A DNA stretch of 64,000 bases from Clusia tigrina (lineage: Eukaryota; Arthropoda; Insecta; Diptera; Clusiidae). Of this stretch, positions 1 to 12,298 are shown piece by piece. The position numbers were made by a program, and so were the translations under genes. How positions within the stretch are numbered: position 1 is the first letter of the stretch; the number at the start of each line of letters is the position of its first letter. The notes under the pieces are model-generated. The model made no database searches and was not told where the DNA came from. It was given only the letters and a program-made list of their open reading frames with translations. Where the stretch lies: positions 216,060,194 to 216,124,193 of the forward strand of contig OV050031.1 of the NCBI GenBank assembly GCA_920105625.2, given 5' to 3'.

Positions 1-1
1 G

Positions 2-1510
2 GCAAGAAGTGATGCAGAAAAGGGAATAGCATTCGCAAATCATTTGGAGCAAGTTTTCACCCCTAATCTTGCTAGTTCCGTCCGTTCTCTAAAGGCGGTT
101 GATGCTATCCCTAGCGTCAATGGTATCTCGATTGCCAAAAAGGAGCTGACAAACGCTATCAAACAACTCAATGCCAAAAAATCTCCAGGGCGTGATCTGA
201 TTACGGGCCAAATGATAAAAGAGCTCCCAGCAATAGCCACAATGCATCTCTTGCATATATTAAATGCTATAATACGCACTGGATTCTTTCCTTACTCATG
301 GAAAATTTCTCAAATTATCATGATTCCCAAAGCTGGAAAGGACCCAACAAGCGTCTCCTCCTACAGACCAATTAGTCTGCTATCAATTTTTTCAAAACTC
401 TTTGAAGGTTTGTTAATAAAGCGTATTAAAGACGTTGTCAAACAGTCTAATGTTATACCAAACCACCAGTTTGGGTTTAGAGAAAAACACAGTACTATCG
501 AACAAGTTCATCGCATTGTAAACACTATACAAGAAACGTTCGAAAAGAAGCAATACTGTTCCGCAGTTTTTCTCGACATCACTCAGGCATTTGATAGGGT
601 CTGGCACGAAGGAATCTTGCACAAACTGAAATGTATGTTACCTCTTAACATCTACACATTGCTCGAAAGCTATCTCTCAGGTAGACGCTTTGTGGTGAAA
701 CAAAAAAGCTTCATCTCAGTTGAATACCCTATACAAGCTGGAGTACCGCAAGGCAGCGTATTAGGCCCCCTGCTCTATACGTTGTTCACTGCAGATATGC
801 CAACATACGGCAAGACTATCACCTATACTTTTGCCGATGACACAGCCATATTGTGTACTCACACAAATCCGAAAGAGGCGTCAAAACTTCTCCAAGTACA
901 CGTCAACATGCTTCAGGAATGGCTTGACCACTGGAGAATCAAAGTCAATGAGTCGAAATGCGTTCATGTCACATTCACTCTATGCAGGAGTACTTGCCCC
1001 CCTGTGCAAATTAACACCAAGCCGATCCCTCAGGCGACAGAAACTAAATATCTAGGAATGTATTTAGATCGTAGACTTACTTGGGCAAAGCATATAAGTG
1101 CAAAAATTACTCAAATTAAACTCAAAATAAATGAGCTAAACTGGCTTTTGAACAGGCAATCCAAGCTCAAACTGGACTTTAAAGTTCTACTCTATAAATT
1201 AATTATCAAGCCCATATGGACCTACGGTATCCAACTCTGGGGTACTGCTTCACCCTCAAATGTCGAAAAGCTGCAAAAAGCCCAATCGAAAATTCTTCGA
1301 ATGATTACCAATGCTCCTTGGTACATCAAAAACGTTAACATCCACAGAGATTTACATATCCCGTATGTAACTAAAGAAGTTTCCCGACTTGCTGAATCTT
1401 ACTTAGCAAAGCTAGACAAGCATCCCAATGCATTAGCGAGGCGCCTACTACAGCATCAAGGACACACCCGCCTGAAAAGGATGGACGTGCTGCGCTTAGC
1501 AACAAATTAG
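2..1510 (+). CDS. Non-LTR retrotransposon ORF2, C-terminal part (jockey-like reverse transcriptase)
   Basis: The frame is open from base 2 to the stop at 1508-1510, so the 5' part (endonuclease and start) lies outside the window. Read from the window edge it begins in the linker before the RT domain (about residue 10-20, HLEQVF). RT motifs follow in order: SPGRD near the start, the SYRPISLLS block (about 358-384), the AVFLDITQAFDRVW catalytic block (about 565-607), QAGVPQGSVLGPLLY (about 733-780) and the catalytic FADD (about 829-840). A KYLGMYLD thumb motif and the IKPIWTYGIQLWG block come next. This order and wording are typical of the jockey clade, which has no RNase H after the RT; none is seen here. 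The frame has no stops or shifts, so it is a recent insertion. I infer element-encoded reverse transcription of its own RNA. Not part of the host gene. Confidence 0.93.
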   Translation, partial: ARSDAEKGIAFANHLEQVFTPNLASSVRSLKAVDAIPSVNGISIAKKELTNAIKQLNAKKSPGRDLITGQMIKELPAIATMHLLHILNAIIRTGFFPYSWKISQIIMIPKAGKDPTSVSSYRPISLLSIFSKLFEGLLIKRIKDVVKQSNVIPNHQFGFREKHSTIEQVHRIVNTIQETFEKKQYCSAVFLDITQAFDRVWHEGILHKLKCMLPLNIYTLLESYLSGRRFVVKQKSFISVEYPIQAGVPQGSVLGPLLYTLFTADMPTYGKTITYTFADDTAILCTHTNPKEASKLLQVHVNMLQEWLDHWRIKVNESKCVHVTFTLCRSTCPPVQINTKPIPQATETKYLGMYLDRRLTWAKHISAKITQIKLKINELNWLLNRQSKLKLDFKVLLYKLIIKPIWTYGIQLWGTASPSNVEKLQKAQSKILRMITNAPWYIKNVNIHRDLHIPYVTKEVSRLAESYLAKLDKHPNALARRLLQHQGHTRLKRMDVLRLATN

Positions 1511-1727
1511 ATTTTAAGCTTATTCATTACGCTATTATTTAAGTATTGCGCTACTTCTTGTCATATACCATAACTCCTTAAAGCATTGGCACTGGGAGGT
1601 TGGTAATGATTGAAATGAATTTAAAAGTGAAATGTTAAATATACATACTATGAAGATTTATTGTTAGTTCTAAGATATTTTAGAAGATTCAATAAAATAT
1701 ATACATTAAAAAAAAAAAAAAAAAAAA
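1511..1727 (+). mobile_element. 3' UTR and poly(A) tail of the jockey-like element
   Basis: After the ORF2 stop comes about 180 bp of AT-rich 3' UTR with AATAAA at 1691-1696, then a 20-A run at 1708-1727. This is the signature of target-primed reverse transcription of a polyadenylated transcript. The element lies on the same strand as the host gene, so its polyadenylation signal could in principle act on the host pre-mRNA. The target-site duplication cannot be checked because the 5' end is outside the window; its 3' copy would start at GGAAAGTG. Confidence 0.9.
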
Positions 1728-1904
1728 GGAAAGTGATTTAACATACAGGCAGTCAAGAAAGAGTAAGAATCACATCCAGATGCAGAGTTCCTTGAGTTCT
1801 TATATGAGGTCACATATTGTATATATCGCACACCCAAAGTAATTGAGCGATAAACATGATAGTGGTGCGGTAGGCCGGAGAACCGCCGAAGGCTGAGTCC
1901 GCAA

Positions 1905-2135
1905 GTATTCAGGCATTGATGCCCTTTGGCTTACCATAAGCATAGTATGGTATTACTTGACGATTAATCTAGTCTTCTATTGGGTCAGATTAGCTCCCAA
2001 AATATGATTACAGTCTTTTTAACATTCTGTCCTTGATTGATGCCCATTGTACTCCCATAAGCAGGATGCTATCTTACCACTTGGCTCTTAATCTACTTTT
2101 TTGTTGGGTCAGATTAGCTTCCAAAATTATCTTTC
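1905..2135. repeat. Imperfect tandem duplication, about 120-bp unit
   Basis: Two units begin with ATTGATGCCC-like sequence at about 1915 and 2036. Each continues through a CCATAAGCA block to TTGGGTCAGATTAGCT.CCAAAAT (about 1980-2002 and 2104-2127). Divergence is moderate, so the duplication is old. No coding signal. Confidence 0.7.
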
Positions 2136-2360
2136 TGTCCTTGTGTTTTTCACCTGTGATCACTGATTCTGCTTCAGAACAAACTGAATCTCTTCAAGCT
2201 AACTTCTCATTGTCTCTTTGAATGATCGGTAATTTTCTATTTATGTCCTGTTAACCCTCAGAACAGAAGAACTTGTTTAAATTGTGGAAATTTTGTTATA
2301 TTTAAAGTAAGATTACAGGCTATTATTAATATTATTCGACTGGAAAACAAACGATTATTT

Positions 2361-2453
2361 AAGGAAGAGGCATTTTTGAAACCAAGACCGGGGCAGGAAT
2401 TGACCCTCTCAGTGTGAGTTTAGCATGCTTACCGCTAGACCACAGACGGCGTC
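2361..2453 (-). mobile_element. tRNA-derived SINE, head only
   Basis: On the minus strand it reads a pol III A-box-like TGGTCTAGCGG (about 2430-2440) followed by TAAGCATGCTAAACTCACACTGAGAGG and a B-box-like GGGTCAATTCC with CCTGCCCCGG (about 2389-2405). The same head occurs at 16075 (plus) and 48379-48596 (minus), where body and tail are also present. Here it ends soon after the B-box, with AAAAATGCCTCTTCC matching the start of the body. Old, truncated copy. Confidence 0.7.
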
Positions 2454-3859
2454 AAGAAAACTGATTATTAAATAAATTTCATACAAATTTCTGGTGTTCA
2501 TTGAAGTTCTTATAAACCCAGGACTCTCCACAGGGGTTGTCATTCCCACACCTACTCGCTCATCTGTTTATTTGCGGCACCGCCGTAATCAATGTACTCG
2601 TAGTTAATAATTGAACTACGTGTTCAATAGTTTCACATTATTCTCAAAAGTTTTGTTTTGTTTTAAGTTATGTTTTACTGAATAGTGGCAATGGCAATAC
2701 TCCACTACATCCTCAGGACCAAGGATTTCTGCAACAAGCTACTCATGGCATATTTGTGCAGGCTTTGGCGGAACAAGTTTCAACTACAAAGAGACTCACC
2801 TACGTAGATACAGATAACAGCAGCACCATAATTACATGAGCAGTCGTGCATCCTCCTCTTGAATCGGTGAATGTTCTCACTGAGTTAATAGAAAAAAAAC
2901 TGAATAACTATTTCTCCATGAATGACAAGAGATGGCTTCACAGAGGAACGCTCATTAGATACTCGTACCTGTGAGTGCGTGGAAAAGTTGTTTCTCTGCT
3001 CGGCCAAGTTCTTGATTTACTACAAAAGTGGCTGTGAAATATGCCAGCAGAGTGAAAGAAACTACAATGATCAAGTGAGAGAGGAAGCAATGTTGAGATA
3101 GCTTGGCTTAAAGCCATATTTATATTGATTTATTTTCATTCTACGCTAAGTGGTCATGGCATCCATAAAAGAAGGATGAGATACTCGTTGCTCAATTTAA
3201 GTCAACAAAAATAGAATTGTTCAGAATTCACAACTAGAAGGCATTGAAGGCTCTGAGTTTGAATGCAATTTTTGTTGTCCATGCTCAAATTGTTTTCAGA
3301 CGATCTTTGAAGCATGCTTTGCTTGAGAAGGTGAAAGTTATCGTATCTCTATAACATGGATCACTTGAAGTGTTCGAACCAACAAAACCACTGAGTTTTA
3401 TGTCGAGGAAACTGCATAGAAGGAGCACGTTAAAGGCTTTAGTGCTCTGGGCTGCGTAGCATGTTGTTGACAACACTAGTTCAGAGGTTACATTGACAGA
3501 TATCTGTAAAACCCACCGATGCTTCGACCCTATTTAAAACTCCTTGAAGTCATAGGAGAAAATTATAACAAATTTCATTCCAGAAAAGTTAAGTTAGAGA
3601 TAAACTTGAACGGTGTTTCCAATCCTTTTATTTGTAGAGTATTAAGGCTCTAAAGTAGATAATTGATCAACAAACATTTTAAATGTAGGGGTTTCCTTAT
3701 ATGTGAAGAACAATATTTTACTTTTAATGTTTTGATATTACCATCACTGTAAAAATGAGCGGCTAAACTTATGAAACACCAACACTTTCCATATGATGGT
3801 CTCATATTTCTTAGCAGTTCATAAATTTCGACTGTAGATTAGATCCGATTAGATTTCTT

Positions 3860-4170
3860 GAAGGGTGTTATACACCGCAAGCTGAAAGATCTATTGTAGT
3901 GCCCCTATTTATTTAAAAAGATGAAGAGAGTCTCATCTACATACCTTCTGTCAAATTTCTTTCCGACACGAATTCATGTATTTTGGTAGAATCAAGTTTG
4001 AGGGATATTCTTCATATCTTAGATATATTCTCCAAAGCATTTGTGTCTTTCGTGTGCCAGTCTGTGATCAGGTGCAGTTAGGTTTCGTCAGTTTTTCCTC
4101 AAAATGTGCACATGGCATCCTCAGAATGTGCACATGGCATCTGAAGACAGACCCAACTTATTCATCTCAT
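3860..4170 (-). pseudogene. Remnant of a non-LTR retrotransposon C-terminal zinc-knuckle region
   Basis: The minus strand resembles, with frameshifts and stops, the better kept copy at 20970-21400. Shared blocks include TGCACCTGATCACAGACT, the stretch encoding HLITD, and the sequence around GCTTTGGAGAATATATCT. The reading frame is broken, so it is a dead fragment. Similarity ends near 4170, after which the text is locally repeated (ATGTGCACATGGCATC twice, 4106-4143). Confidence 0.55.
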
Positions 4171-7029
4171 AGTTTAGTCTACAGTGTCCGCTTAATCCGA
4201 TTGAAGTCTGCATCAAATTACTCCCTGAAAGTATGCTTCAAAAATTACAAATTTCCTTTATAAGCGAACGCTTCTTTGAATATTTTACAGGGCTTCAGTG
4301 AAACCGAAACCGCAGCTACGAAGGCAAAGTGGCAGGATAAATGGCACAGAGCTAGATTTCGGTACTTGAACGATCATTTTCATTAAGTTTAGCACCAAAA
4401 TTGTTCAAGGAAGGAACAATTTGAGTGCAAAACCGTGCTGCGGTTCTTCTCAAGCCCCCAATGACTCCATATGACTCGAAAGCTGTGAACGCTTTGTAGT
4501 CAAATCTCTTGATGAGTTTTCATCTCTATTTCTCTCACTTTGTGTGGCCAGTCGAAGATTTTGAAGGTCGACCTTGCTATCATTTTTTGTAAATATACTC
4601 TCAATCATAAATGACAAATCCTTAATATGTGATTGTTCAACTTTCCTCTTAGAGAAACAGTTTTACTTTCTTTAAGTTTAAATAGAGGAAATTGCCATCA
4701 GTGGAAACTATTTTATATATTGTATACACTTGGGGCAAAATATGAAAAACCCTTCATATTTTGTATGCAAATTTTGGGTGAAATTTTTGTAGACAAGCAA
4801 TTTTGCTGAAAGGGTACAAAAATCACTAACATAAAATTTGCAAAATGCTCCCTAATTTTATTAAACGAAAATGCTGAAATCATGCACACAATTTGCAAAT
4901 GACAATTGCACCCAACACACAGACACACTCCACACATCTAAACGCACACATATGCACAGTCACAGGCAGCAAATATCAAATATCAAGGAAAGAAAATGAG
5001 TCAGACTTTCTGGTGAATTTTCGTGCCGTTTAGAGGAGCGTTCGGAGCGACATGTCACTCCCTGTGACAGCAGATAGTCTAAACTTTTGTCTACGACAGT
5101 GAGCATTGTTAAGCCAACCAACCAACCAAGCAAGCAAAGAGCCAGGCAGCCAGTCAGCCAGTGAGCCAGTGAGCCGTCCTATTCCAGAGCCACTGCCATA
5201 ACCACTGTCATGTTTTGGCATGTATTCCGTCGTAAGTGCAGCCAAACAATTTGTGTATCCTTTTCACTTCGCTTGTGCACTTACTTATGTATGTGAGTGT
5301 TCGTAGCTGTTGCCTTTGGTAAATTTCATTTCAATTTCAATTTCATATTCATTTCCATTTCCATTTCAGCTTTACTCTTTTCTTTTTCTGTTTTTGTTCT
5401 TTTTTTATTGTCTGTTTCGCTGTTGTCGTTTTCTATTGCTACGCTGCTTTATTGTTTATTGTAATGGAATAAGCAATAATTAGCATAATGTTTCATATTT
5501 AATGTAATTTCGCTTGGCGGCAACTGGCACTGGCAGTGGGGTTTGGCTCTGGCAACTCCTTCCGCTAACACACGGCACGCTGAAAGGCTGCGCCAATGCA
5601 AAATGCTGAGCACTTTACATTTACACTTACATTTACATTTAGCAAGAGCGACTCCCGCCGAAGGGCGCACGAATTTATGTTGATGCACAATTACGCAAAG
5701 ATATTTGAGCGAAATTGAATTACTTTTGCCTTTTTGTCTGCAAATTATGCTTAATGACACAAAAGGAGGAATGAACGAGCCAGCGAACGAAAAAACGACA
5801 ATAAAACACACTAACTCGGGCGTGGGCAACTTGAAGGGCGGGGGTGGTGGTGCTGCTGAGAGTAGCATTCGTTCGTGGAACAATGAATTTGCAAATATTA
5901 AATGCCAAAAGAGTGAAAGTTCCTCCATCAAGCGCAGTAATTAACTACCTTTGAAGTGTATTAGAACGGCCATAAAAGAGTGAAAGGGGGGTGGGCTGAG
6001 GTACTGTACTTATTTTCAGTTTGGCGGAATTTTTTAATTGAAAGCTTAACATTCGGAAAGGTACCAAAGTGCTGCGTTGAAAGATAGCCGGCAAATGGAA
6101 CGAAAGGAGTGTGTTTGAAAAGCCATTCTCCTGATGGAGTTAATTACATTTATTTTAAGAATACGACGGAGGTGAGTGTATGAAACCTGGGATTCATATC
6201 GATCGGCGCACTACTGACACAAGTGACACTTTCCGTTCTTTGTGATGCTTCTTTTGTGTTTACAGTGAATTCCAAAAGTAGCAACAAATGATAGAGATTT
6301 AGTAAATCAGTTTAAGGGAAGGACCCGTTTGAGTGTTCCCTCCACTTGGTTGAAGAAAGTCGTCTTCTTACATTACTGTTTATAGATTTCATAACATGGC
6401 TTGGAATCGACTTATAAGCTGAGGTATGGGTGATTGGGTCAATCGTTGGCATCAGTGTATTGCTTCAGAAAGAGCAGGAGCCTACTTTGACGCGGTACTG
6501 CTTTGAGGCGATAAAATACAAGTTGATGGTTAAATGAATATTTAGTGTTTTATTAATGAATCCCAGGTCAGTATTTGTTAATGAATTTTCCCTCTTTCAA
6601 CTCGAGCTTAGCTCCCACCAATCTTTTACCTAGCAAATTGCTAAATTTTTAACAAATATCTCTCGACACTACTTTTGAGTTCACTCTGAGATCCATTCAC
6701 TTGCTGTTAGCTTCCTGCTTTTGCTTTGATAGACTTCGTTTGATGATCATGAATAATATCCTTCACCTAGTATGATGAGAGAGAGATGTAGTTGTAATTA
6801 TTATATTGACTATCCCCTTCTTTATTGCTGTGGCAGAACTAGATTGTGCCTTCATCATATTGAAAGTGATTAGTTGAGACTACTCCTCAACCTAAGCAAC
6901 TATTGTGTTCCACTCAGATAAATAGAAAATATGTTTATGAATGACAAAATGAACCTCATATTCGGAAAATCACTTTGGAATACTTTGCCTTCATGAGTCA
7001 TTTTGTATCGTTGGTCCTTTTTCTAATTC

Positions 7030-7765
7030 CAGACAGCTTTGTTGATTCATTCCTCGATCGACTTTCTCCGTTTCTATTCTTAGTTTATTCCCCGATCGAC
7101 TTTTTCTGTTTCTGTTGTTGATTTATTCCTCGACAGACTTTTTCCGTTACTATTGTTGATTTATTCCTCGATACACTTTTTCAGTTTCTATTGTTGATTT
7201 ATTCCTCGACAGACTTTTTCCGTTTCTATTCTTGATTTATTCCTGGATAGGCTTTTTCAGTTTCTATTGTTGATTTATTCCTCTAACAACTTTTTCCGTT
7301 TCTATTCTTGATTTATTCCTCGATAGACTTTTCCGTTTCTATTGTTGATTGATTCTTCCATCGATTTTTTCCGTTACTATTGTTGATTTATTCCTCGATA
7401 GACTTTTTCCGTTTCTATTGTTGATTTATTCCTGGATCGACTATTTCCGTTGTATTCTTGATGTATTCCTCGATACATTTTTTCTGTTTCTGTTATTGAT
7501 TTATTCCCCGATCGACTTTTTCTGTTTCTGTTGTTGATTTATTCCTCGACAGACTTTTTCCGTTACTATTGTTGATTTATTCCTCGATACACTTTTTCAG
7601 TTTCTATTGTTGATTTATTCCTCGACAGACTTTTTCCGTTTCTATTCTTGATTTATTCCTGGATAGGCTTTTTCAGTTTCTATTGTTGATTTATTCCTCT
7701 AACAACTTTTTCCGTTTCTATTCTTGATTTATTCCTCGATAGACTTTTCCGTTTCTATTGTTACT
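7030..7765. repeat. Tandem array of about 38-bp units with an 11-mer higher-order repeat
   Basis: About 19 units of a pyrimidine-rich repeat, of type GTTGATTTATTCCTCGATAG then ACTTTTTCCGTTTCTATT. Variants of single units (CCCGATCGAC, CTCTAACAAC, CTGGATAGGC, TTACTATT) recur in the same order about 416 bp apart (ttattccccgatcgac at 7085 and 7501). A block of about eleven units has therefore been duplicated as a whole. The short ORFs in it are an effect of the repeat. Confidence 0.93.
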
Positions 7766-8696
7766 TTCTTTGGTTGCATGTCCAGTCAGTTGGTTCTCTT
7801 TCAAGAACTCGTTTTCTTCATTCACCATCTTTTTATTTTACTCTGGATTTATCTTCACTTTGAGAGCTTTCATCAATTAGTTTATATATTCGTAACATGG
7901 TCGACAGATGTATTTCGTATTCAGTTTAAACTATGAATGCCAACGATTGCATGATTAACCATACTATCCTATTAAGTAGAAAAGTAGAGCCTTATTAGTT
8001 TAAAAAAATATCGTCACTTTTAGGACATTAAGTAGCTAGGAAGTACGCAAATCTCTTTTAAAGCGGTTTAAGCATATGTTCCTGCTGATTATATGTGCCT
8101 TAAAGGGCCTCTTAAACTAAAACTTAAACCTCGAATATTAATTTGATTAGTTTAGGGGAATTTCTATCCTATCGAGTTTACAAATGAAGTACTGAATGGA
8201 AGTCAAGACTACTAAATAATTTATCCTCGGTTATATATGACTATCCTAGCAAACTGCTTGTATATCATTCGGGCTCGCCAAATTTATCGTTTGTACCAGC
8301 GCACCAGGTAATAATAATCCAGAAACACTGTGCGCCGCTTCTCTCTTTCAAAGCACACCACTAATCTACTTGTGCACGGCCTCCAAGCCTTCTCAAGCGT
8401 TAACTATGCACTCGAAACAGAACATTCGTATAAGATTTACAAATTGCCTCTGAATTCTCAGCACAGTCCCACTTTAATATTGCAGTCGTTTGAAGCGAAG
8501 AGTGCCAGTGAAATATTCCAACAACGACTCTAAAGAAACTCTTTCTTGAAGCACCCACAACTCCCGCCCTCCCCACTTTTAGTACAAAAGTCGCAACTTA
8601 GAAAATAAGTCAGCATACGAAATTTTCGACACAAATTAATTGCAGCCACCACTCCGGGCTGACCTCAATTCAGAGTCCCAAACCAGCGAACACCGC

Positions 8697-8720
8697 CACA
8701 CACACACACACACACACACG
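8697..8720. repeat. CA microsatellite
   Basis: A near-pure ACACAC run of about 12 dinucleotides in otherwise unique DNA. Potential polymorphic marker. Confidence 0.9.
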
Positions 8721-10739
8721 CAGGCACAGACAGGTTCGCATACAAAAGCGGACCCCAGTGCAGACCCCGTGGCACCTTGGCAGAGTTGCTTAATTCACAT
8801 TAGCCTACATTTGAGCCCACCTACTCCGGGCGCCAAAATAAACCACAAGCAACGCGCACCAACTTACAAAACGAGTCAGAATAAGAGCGTAAATTACGCT
8901 AAACGCAACATTTTCGCCAATTTCCGTGGCAGCTTTCATGACTTTTTCGCCTTTGCTGCTGCTTGGCTCCATTTTTTTTTTATTTTTTATTTTTTTGGTG
9001 TAATTCTTTATTTATTTTGTTGTTGTTGCTTTACTTTTAACAAGTTTCCATAAATTCGTACAAATTTTTACCTTCAGGCCTATAAATAAAAAATTTAAAC
9101 GCCGCGTCGTGTTGCCTCAGCAGCGTTCTCGAGTAGCGCCAAGGGCCAGGAGTGGCAGAGCAGAACGTCCTGTTGGGCAAATTTGAGCCTCACATATGCA
9201 TGTGTGTGTTGATTTCCCTGCATGACGAATGCGTGGGTGAGGCGCAGCTCTACAAATACTCCCTCCCGCCACGGCTACTAACAAATGTCTAAATCACTCT
9301 TAGGGGCCTAATATATGCGAAATTGCCCGCAGCGGGTTGCGTTGAAATACGCGCCTTTTTTATTATTATTTTTCGTGTGTTTACGTCAATTGTTTTGGCT
9401 GGCGCAAAGTGACGCAAGGATGTGTGTGTGTGAATGTGTATGAGTGTGTTGTTTCCCGATGGTGTATGCGTGCGTCTATTGGTGAGTTCGAGTGTGCGGG
9501 GATGTAATAAATACAGCATATTTTATTGTTACAATTACAATTTTGTTATGTTGTGTACAACAAACTGGCTGCTTGGGTGGGTTGCTCCAAAGCAGTCCCA
9601 GAAATGAGCACGAAAATAAGGAAGCTTGGTCTTACTTCTTGGGTTGGTTACTGGCATTTTTTTGTTGGTATTTTTCTTATATTTTTGTGTTCTTATTTTT
9701 ATGTTCCATTTGGGATGCTTTATTTTTGCTAACAGTTTTTTTTTATGACCGCCTCTTTTGCCATTTTTATAACACTTTTGACGCTCTCACTTCATGCTTC
9801 GCAGCTGCTTTTGTGTGTGGGAAATTTTCTTATTTCTGACACTTTTCGCCGAAAACAACAAAATTTACTACTATTTTATGCTTTCTTTAGGCGCACAATG
9901 TTTTTTCTCATTTATTTCGTGTTTGCTTCACTTTTACTAACCTGCTCCTGCTGCTTCTGCTGCTGCATCAGTGTGCCGCGATAAGGCTCTTGCAAGGGGA
10001 CCCCATGAAAAATGTGCTGCTTTGGTGCTTTGCTTTCCGGATTTTATCGCTCTACATGGGCTTTTTATGTTGCTGCAGAGGTACGCGAGCGCCTTTATTT
10101 TTCAAAGCATATTTTTAGGCACTTTAGCCGTCGGAGCAGCTTCCTACCGGCGCTGCAAGCATTATTTATATGAAATTATATGACCTTCTGCACACACGTA
10201 CGGGGTGGGATGCTGCTGGCAAATGCTATAGAAAAGCACGAAATAGCAGCAATTTTAGTGTATGTAGTACGAATTAGCTGGAATTGGGGGAGGTGGTAGG
10301 AGGTGGCCCATATGCAGCCATCAGCTATGCAACTCATCAGCGAGGCGCACTATAATTCGGGCATAGAATTGCATAAATTTATGACATGTATTTATATGAA
10401 TTATGTTCAAGAAAGTGGCGAATTTGAAGTAAAAAAGTAAACATAAACATAAAATTTAATTGGAATTTTTCGTAAGCAACATTTATGAGTAGGTCCAAAT
10501 TTATAGCCTCATTCTCATAATTTGTGCCACACACATAATTCTTCATGGCCACAGCTCGAGTCATGTTAACAGCGAGCCACTTCATGGCGACACAGCAACA
10601 CATAATCAATTTTCCTTGGTCACAATGCCGGCGTTTATGTTCACTCACAACACACATCATACACACACAGATACACTTCATTGATTCATGCACTCATACA
10701 ATCAAATCATCACCACATAACATTCCACTAACCGTTGTT

Positions 10740-10970
10740 CAAGTACCAAACAACCTACCAACCTACCAACTAGCCTGCCTACCTAGCATCTAACCACCCA
10801 ACCAACTTGCCTACCAACCTACCAACTAACCTGCCTACATAGCATCTAACCTACCAACCAACTTGCCTACCAACCTACCAACTAACCTACCAACCAACTT
10901 GCCTACGAACCTACCAACTAACCTGCCTACCTACCAACCAACCAACCAACCAACCAACCAACCGACCAGC
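10740..10970. repeat. CCAACCTA-type tandem array
   Basis: Tetranucleotides CCAA, CCTA, CTAC and TAGC form longer units of about 40-56 bp (CCTACCAACTAACCTGCCTAC and relatives), ending in a pure run of seven or so CCAA (about 10934-10965). The pyrimidine-rich plus strand could act as a long polypyrimidine tract about 270 bp upstream of the exon acceptor at 11228; that is inference. Confidence 0.9.
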
Positions 10971-11228
10971 ATCCAATTAATCAATCATTCAACCCCCATC
11001 CACATTTTAAATACTGTTTCACCCTTTGTCGCAGTGTTTCAAGCATCTATACAACACCCCCTCATCTAACCATATCTAACTGCCCACACCTCACCTCACC
11101 ACTCCTCTATTCTTTTCTCATCTCTTGCTTAAAATCGAATTCACCAACAATCAACTCTTGAACTCTCCTATGTAGCAACCAAACAAACAAACAAAACAAA
11201 ATGGCTTTATTGTACCTATTTTTTGCAG

Positions 11229-11510
11229 GACGGACAACGCGGTCATTTAGAGGGTCTAGCATCCGTCTATTGTGAATTGTTAATGGCTCCCTTTGGAGAT
11301 ATTTTAAGTGCTTTAGAAAATGCTAGACAAGCAGCATGGGCGGAACGTAGCCCCATGAATCCCGCCGGTGGCAGTGGGAGTAGCGGCAGTGGCAGTGGCG
11401 TCAGTGGCATTGCTACACAACGACACCACGGTCATCGAGGCCATTCCAGCCAAGGCGGCGGTTTACCAAATAGTCATAGTCAGCCAATTTATGTGCCAGG
11501 AAAATATTCG
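11229..11510 (+). CDS. Exon 1 in this window of a large unidentified gene (codons 1-94)
   Basis: The exon lies between a TTTTTTGCAG acceptor (ends 11228) and a GTATGT donor at 11511; 282 bp, phase 0 at both ends. It encodes an opening DGQRGHLEGLASVYCELL, then MAPFGDILSALENARQAAW, which is probably helical. A Gly/Ser/His-rich linker follows (repeated GSGS, HGHRGH) and the exon ends with PIYVPGKYS. There is no start codon preceded by a leader and the phase-0 acceptor is clear, so it continues an upstream exon outside the window or in an unseen small exon. The conserved-looking first 40 residues contrast with the low-complexity linker. I do not recognise a named domain. Membership of the same gene as the next exon is inferred from strand and phase; it could also belong to one isoform only. 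Confidence 0.82.
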
Positions 11511-12298
11511 GTATGTATTCAATGGCCGAACAAGCCAACGCTAGTCCAGCCTATTTTGCCAAATGCTCGTTACAGTGTAAACTGCACATGCAGTCAATTT
11601 TTTTGGTGAAGGTGATAAAAATGAACATAAAAAGATATATACAAAAAAAAATATATACAAAAAAATCTATCTATACATATACATATAAAGGATAATGTAG
11701 TGAGCACTTGTTACACATACGTTTTATGATTTATGTACACTGGTGTTGGGTAATGGTAGTGGCACCCACTCACACACACTCACACATACACACTTACATA
11801 AAAATATAGTCACTTTTATACACTTTGTAGTAACCCTATCCTCACTCATACTTAACTCAGTATACTCCTAAAAGTTAACCCATATTTCCATATTTATTAA
11901 TCCGTAGGATGTCAAGAATTTTAAAAGGATTTTTTGGCTAATCAATAAAAATACTTTGGAAATTTTCTAATCCCCCAAATTGTAGCTTTACTTTAATATT
12001 CCCTAACAAAAGAGTAGTTCACTCAGTGCTATCGTGAATATTCTCTCGTCTTTTCCCGAATAATTTACACAGGATTTCAAGTAAAATTGCAATGGGAATA
12101 TGAATATTCCCAGTGGAATCGGATTGCAATCCTAGCTTTAAATCTCCGGGAGAATATTCACGTTAGAGAGCTGAGGTTTCTATCATTTCCCTTAATAATA
12201 ATAATATCCCTCATAATAATTCATATGCTAATATTTAAGTCTAGCTACGCATTCATTCTTTCTACTTCCAGTAACTTATCTCACATATATTAAATCCT

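Larger units (their letters stand above)
1728..11228 (+). other. Non-coding DNA upstream of the first visible exon (intron, or intergenic plus intron)
   Basis: No convincing exon is seen in these 9.5 kb. The stretch 1728-8280 is repeat-derived: a 120-bp direct duplication (about 1905-2135), a SINE head (2361-2453), an RNase H remnant (3860-4170) and a 38-bp tandem array (7030-7765). Base composition changes at about 8.28 kb: 8.3-10.4 kb is unique DNA with a CA run at 8697-8720, T-rich tracts and CTG/TTG runs. A CCAACCTA-type array (10740-10970) follows. Because the exon at 11229 opens in phase 0 behind an acceptor, at least the distal part of this stretch must be intron. Confidence 0.7.

Noticed and set aside
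8640..9053. 137-codon frame with a His-Thr run
   Set aside because: Built on a CA microsatellite and T-rich tract; low-complexity end and no exon borders.
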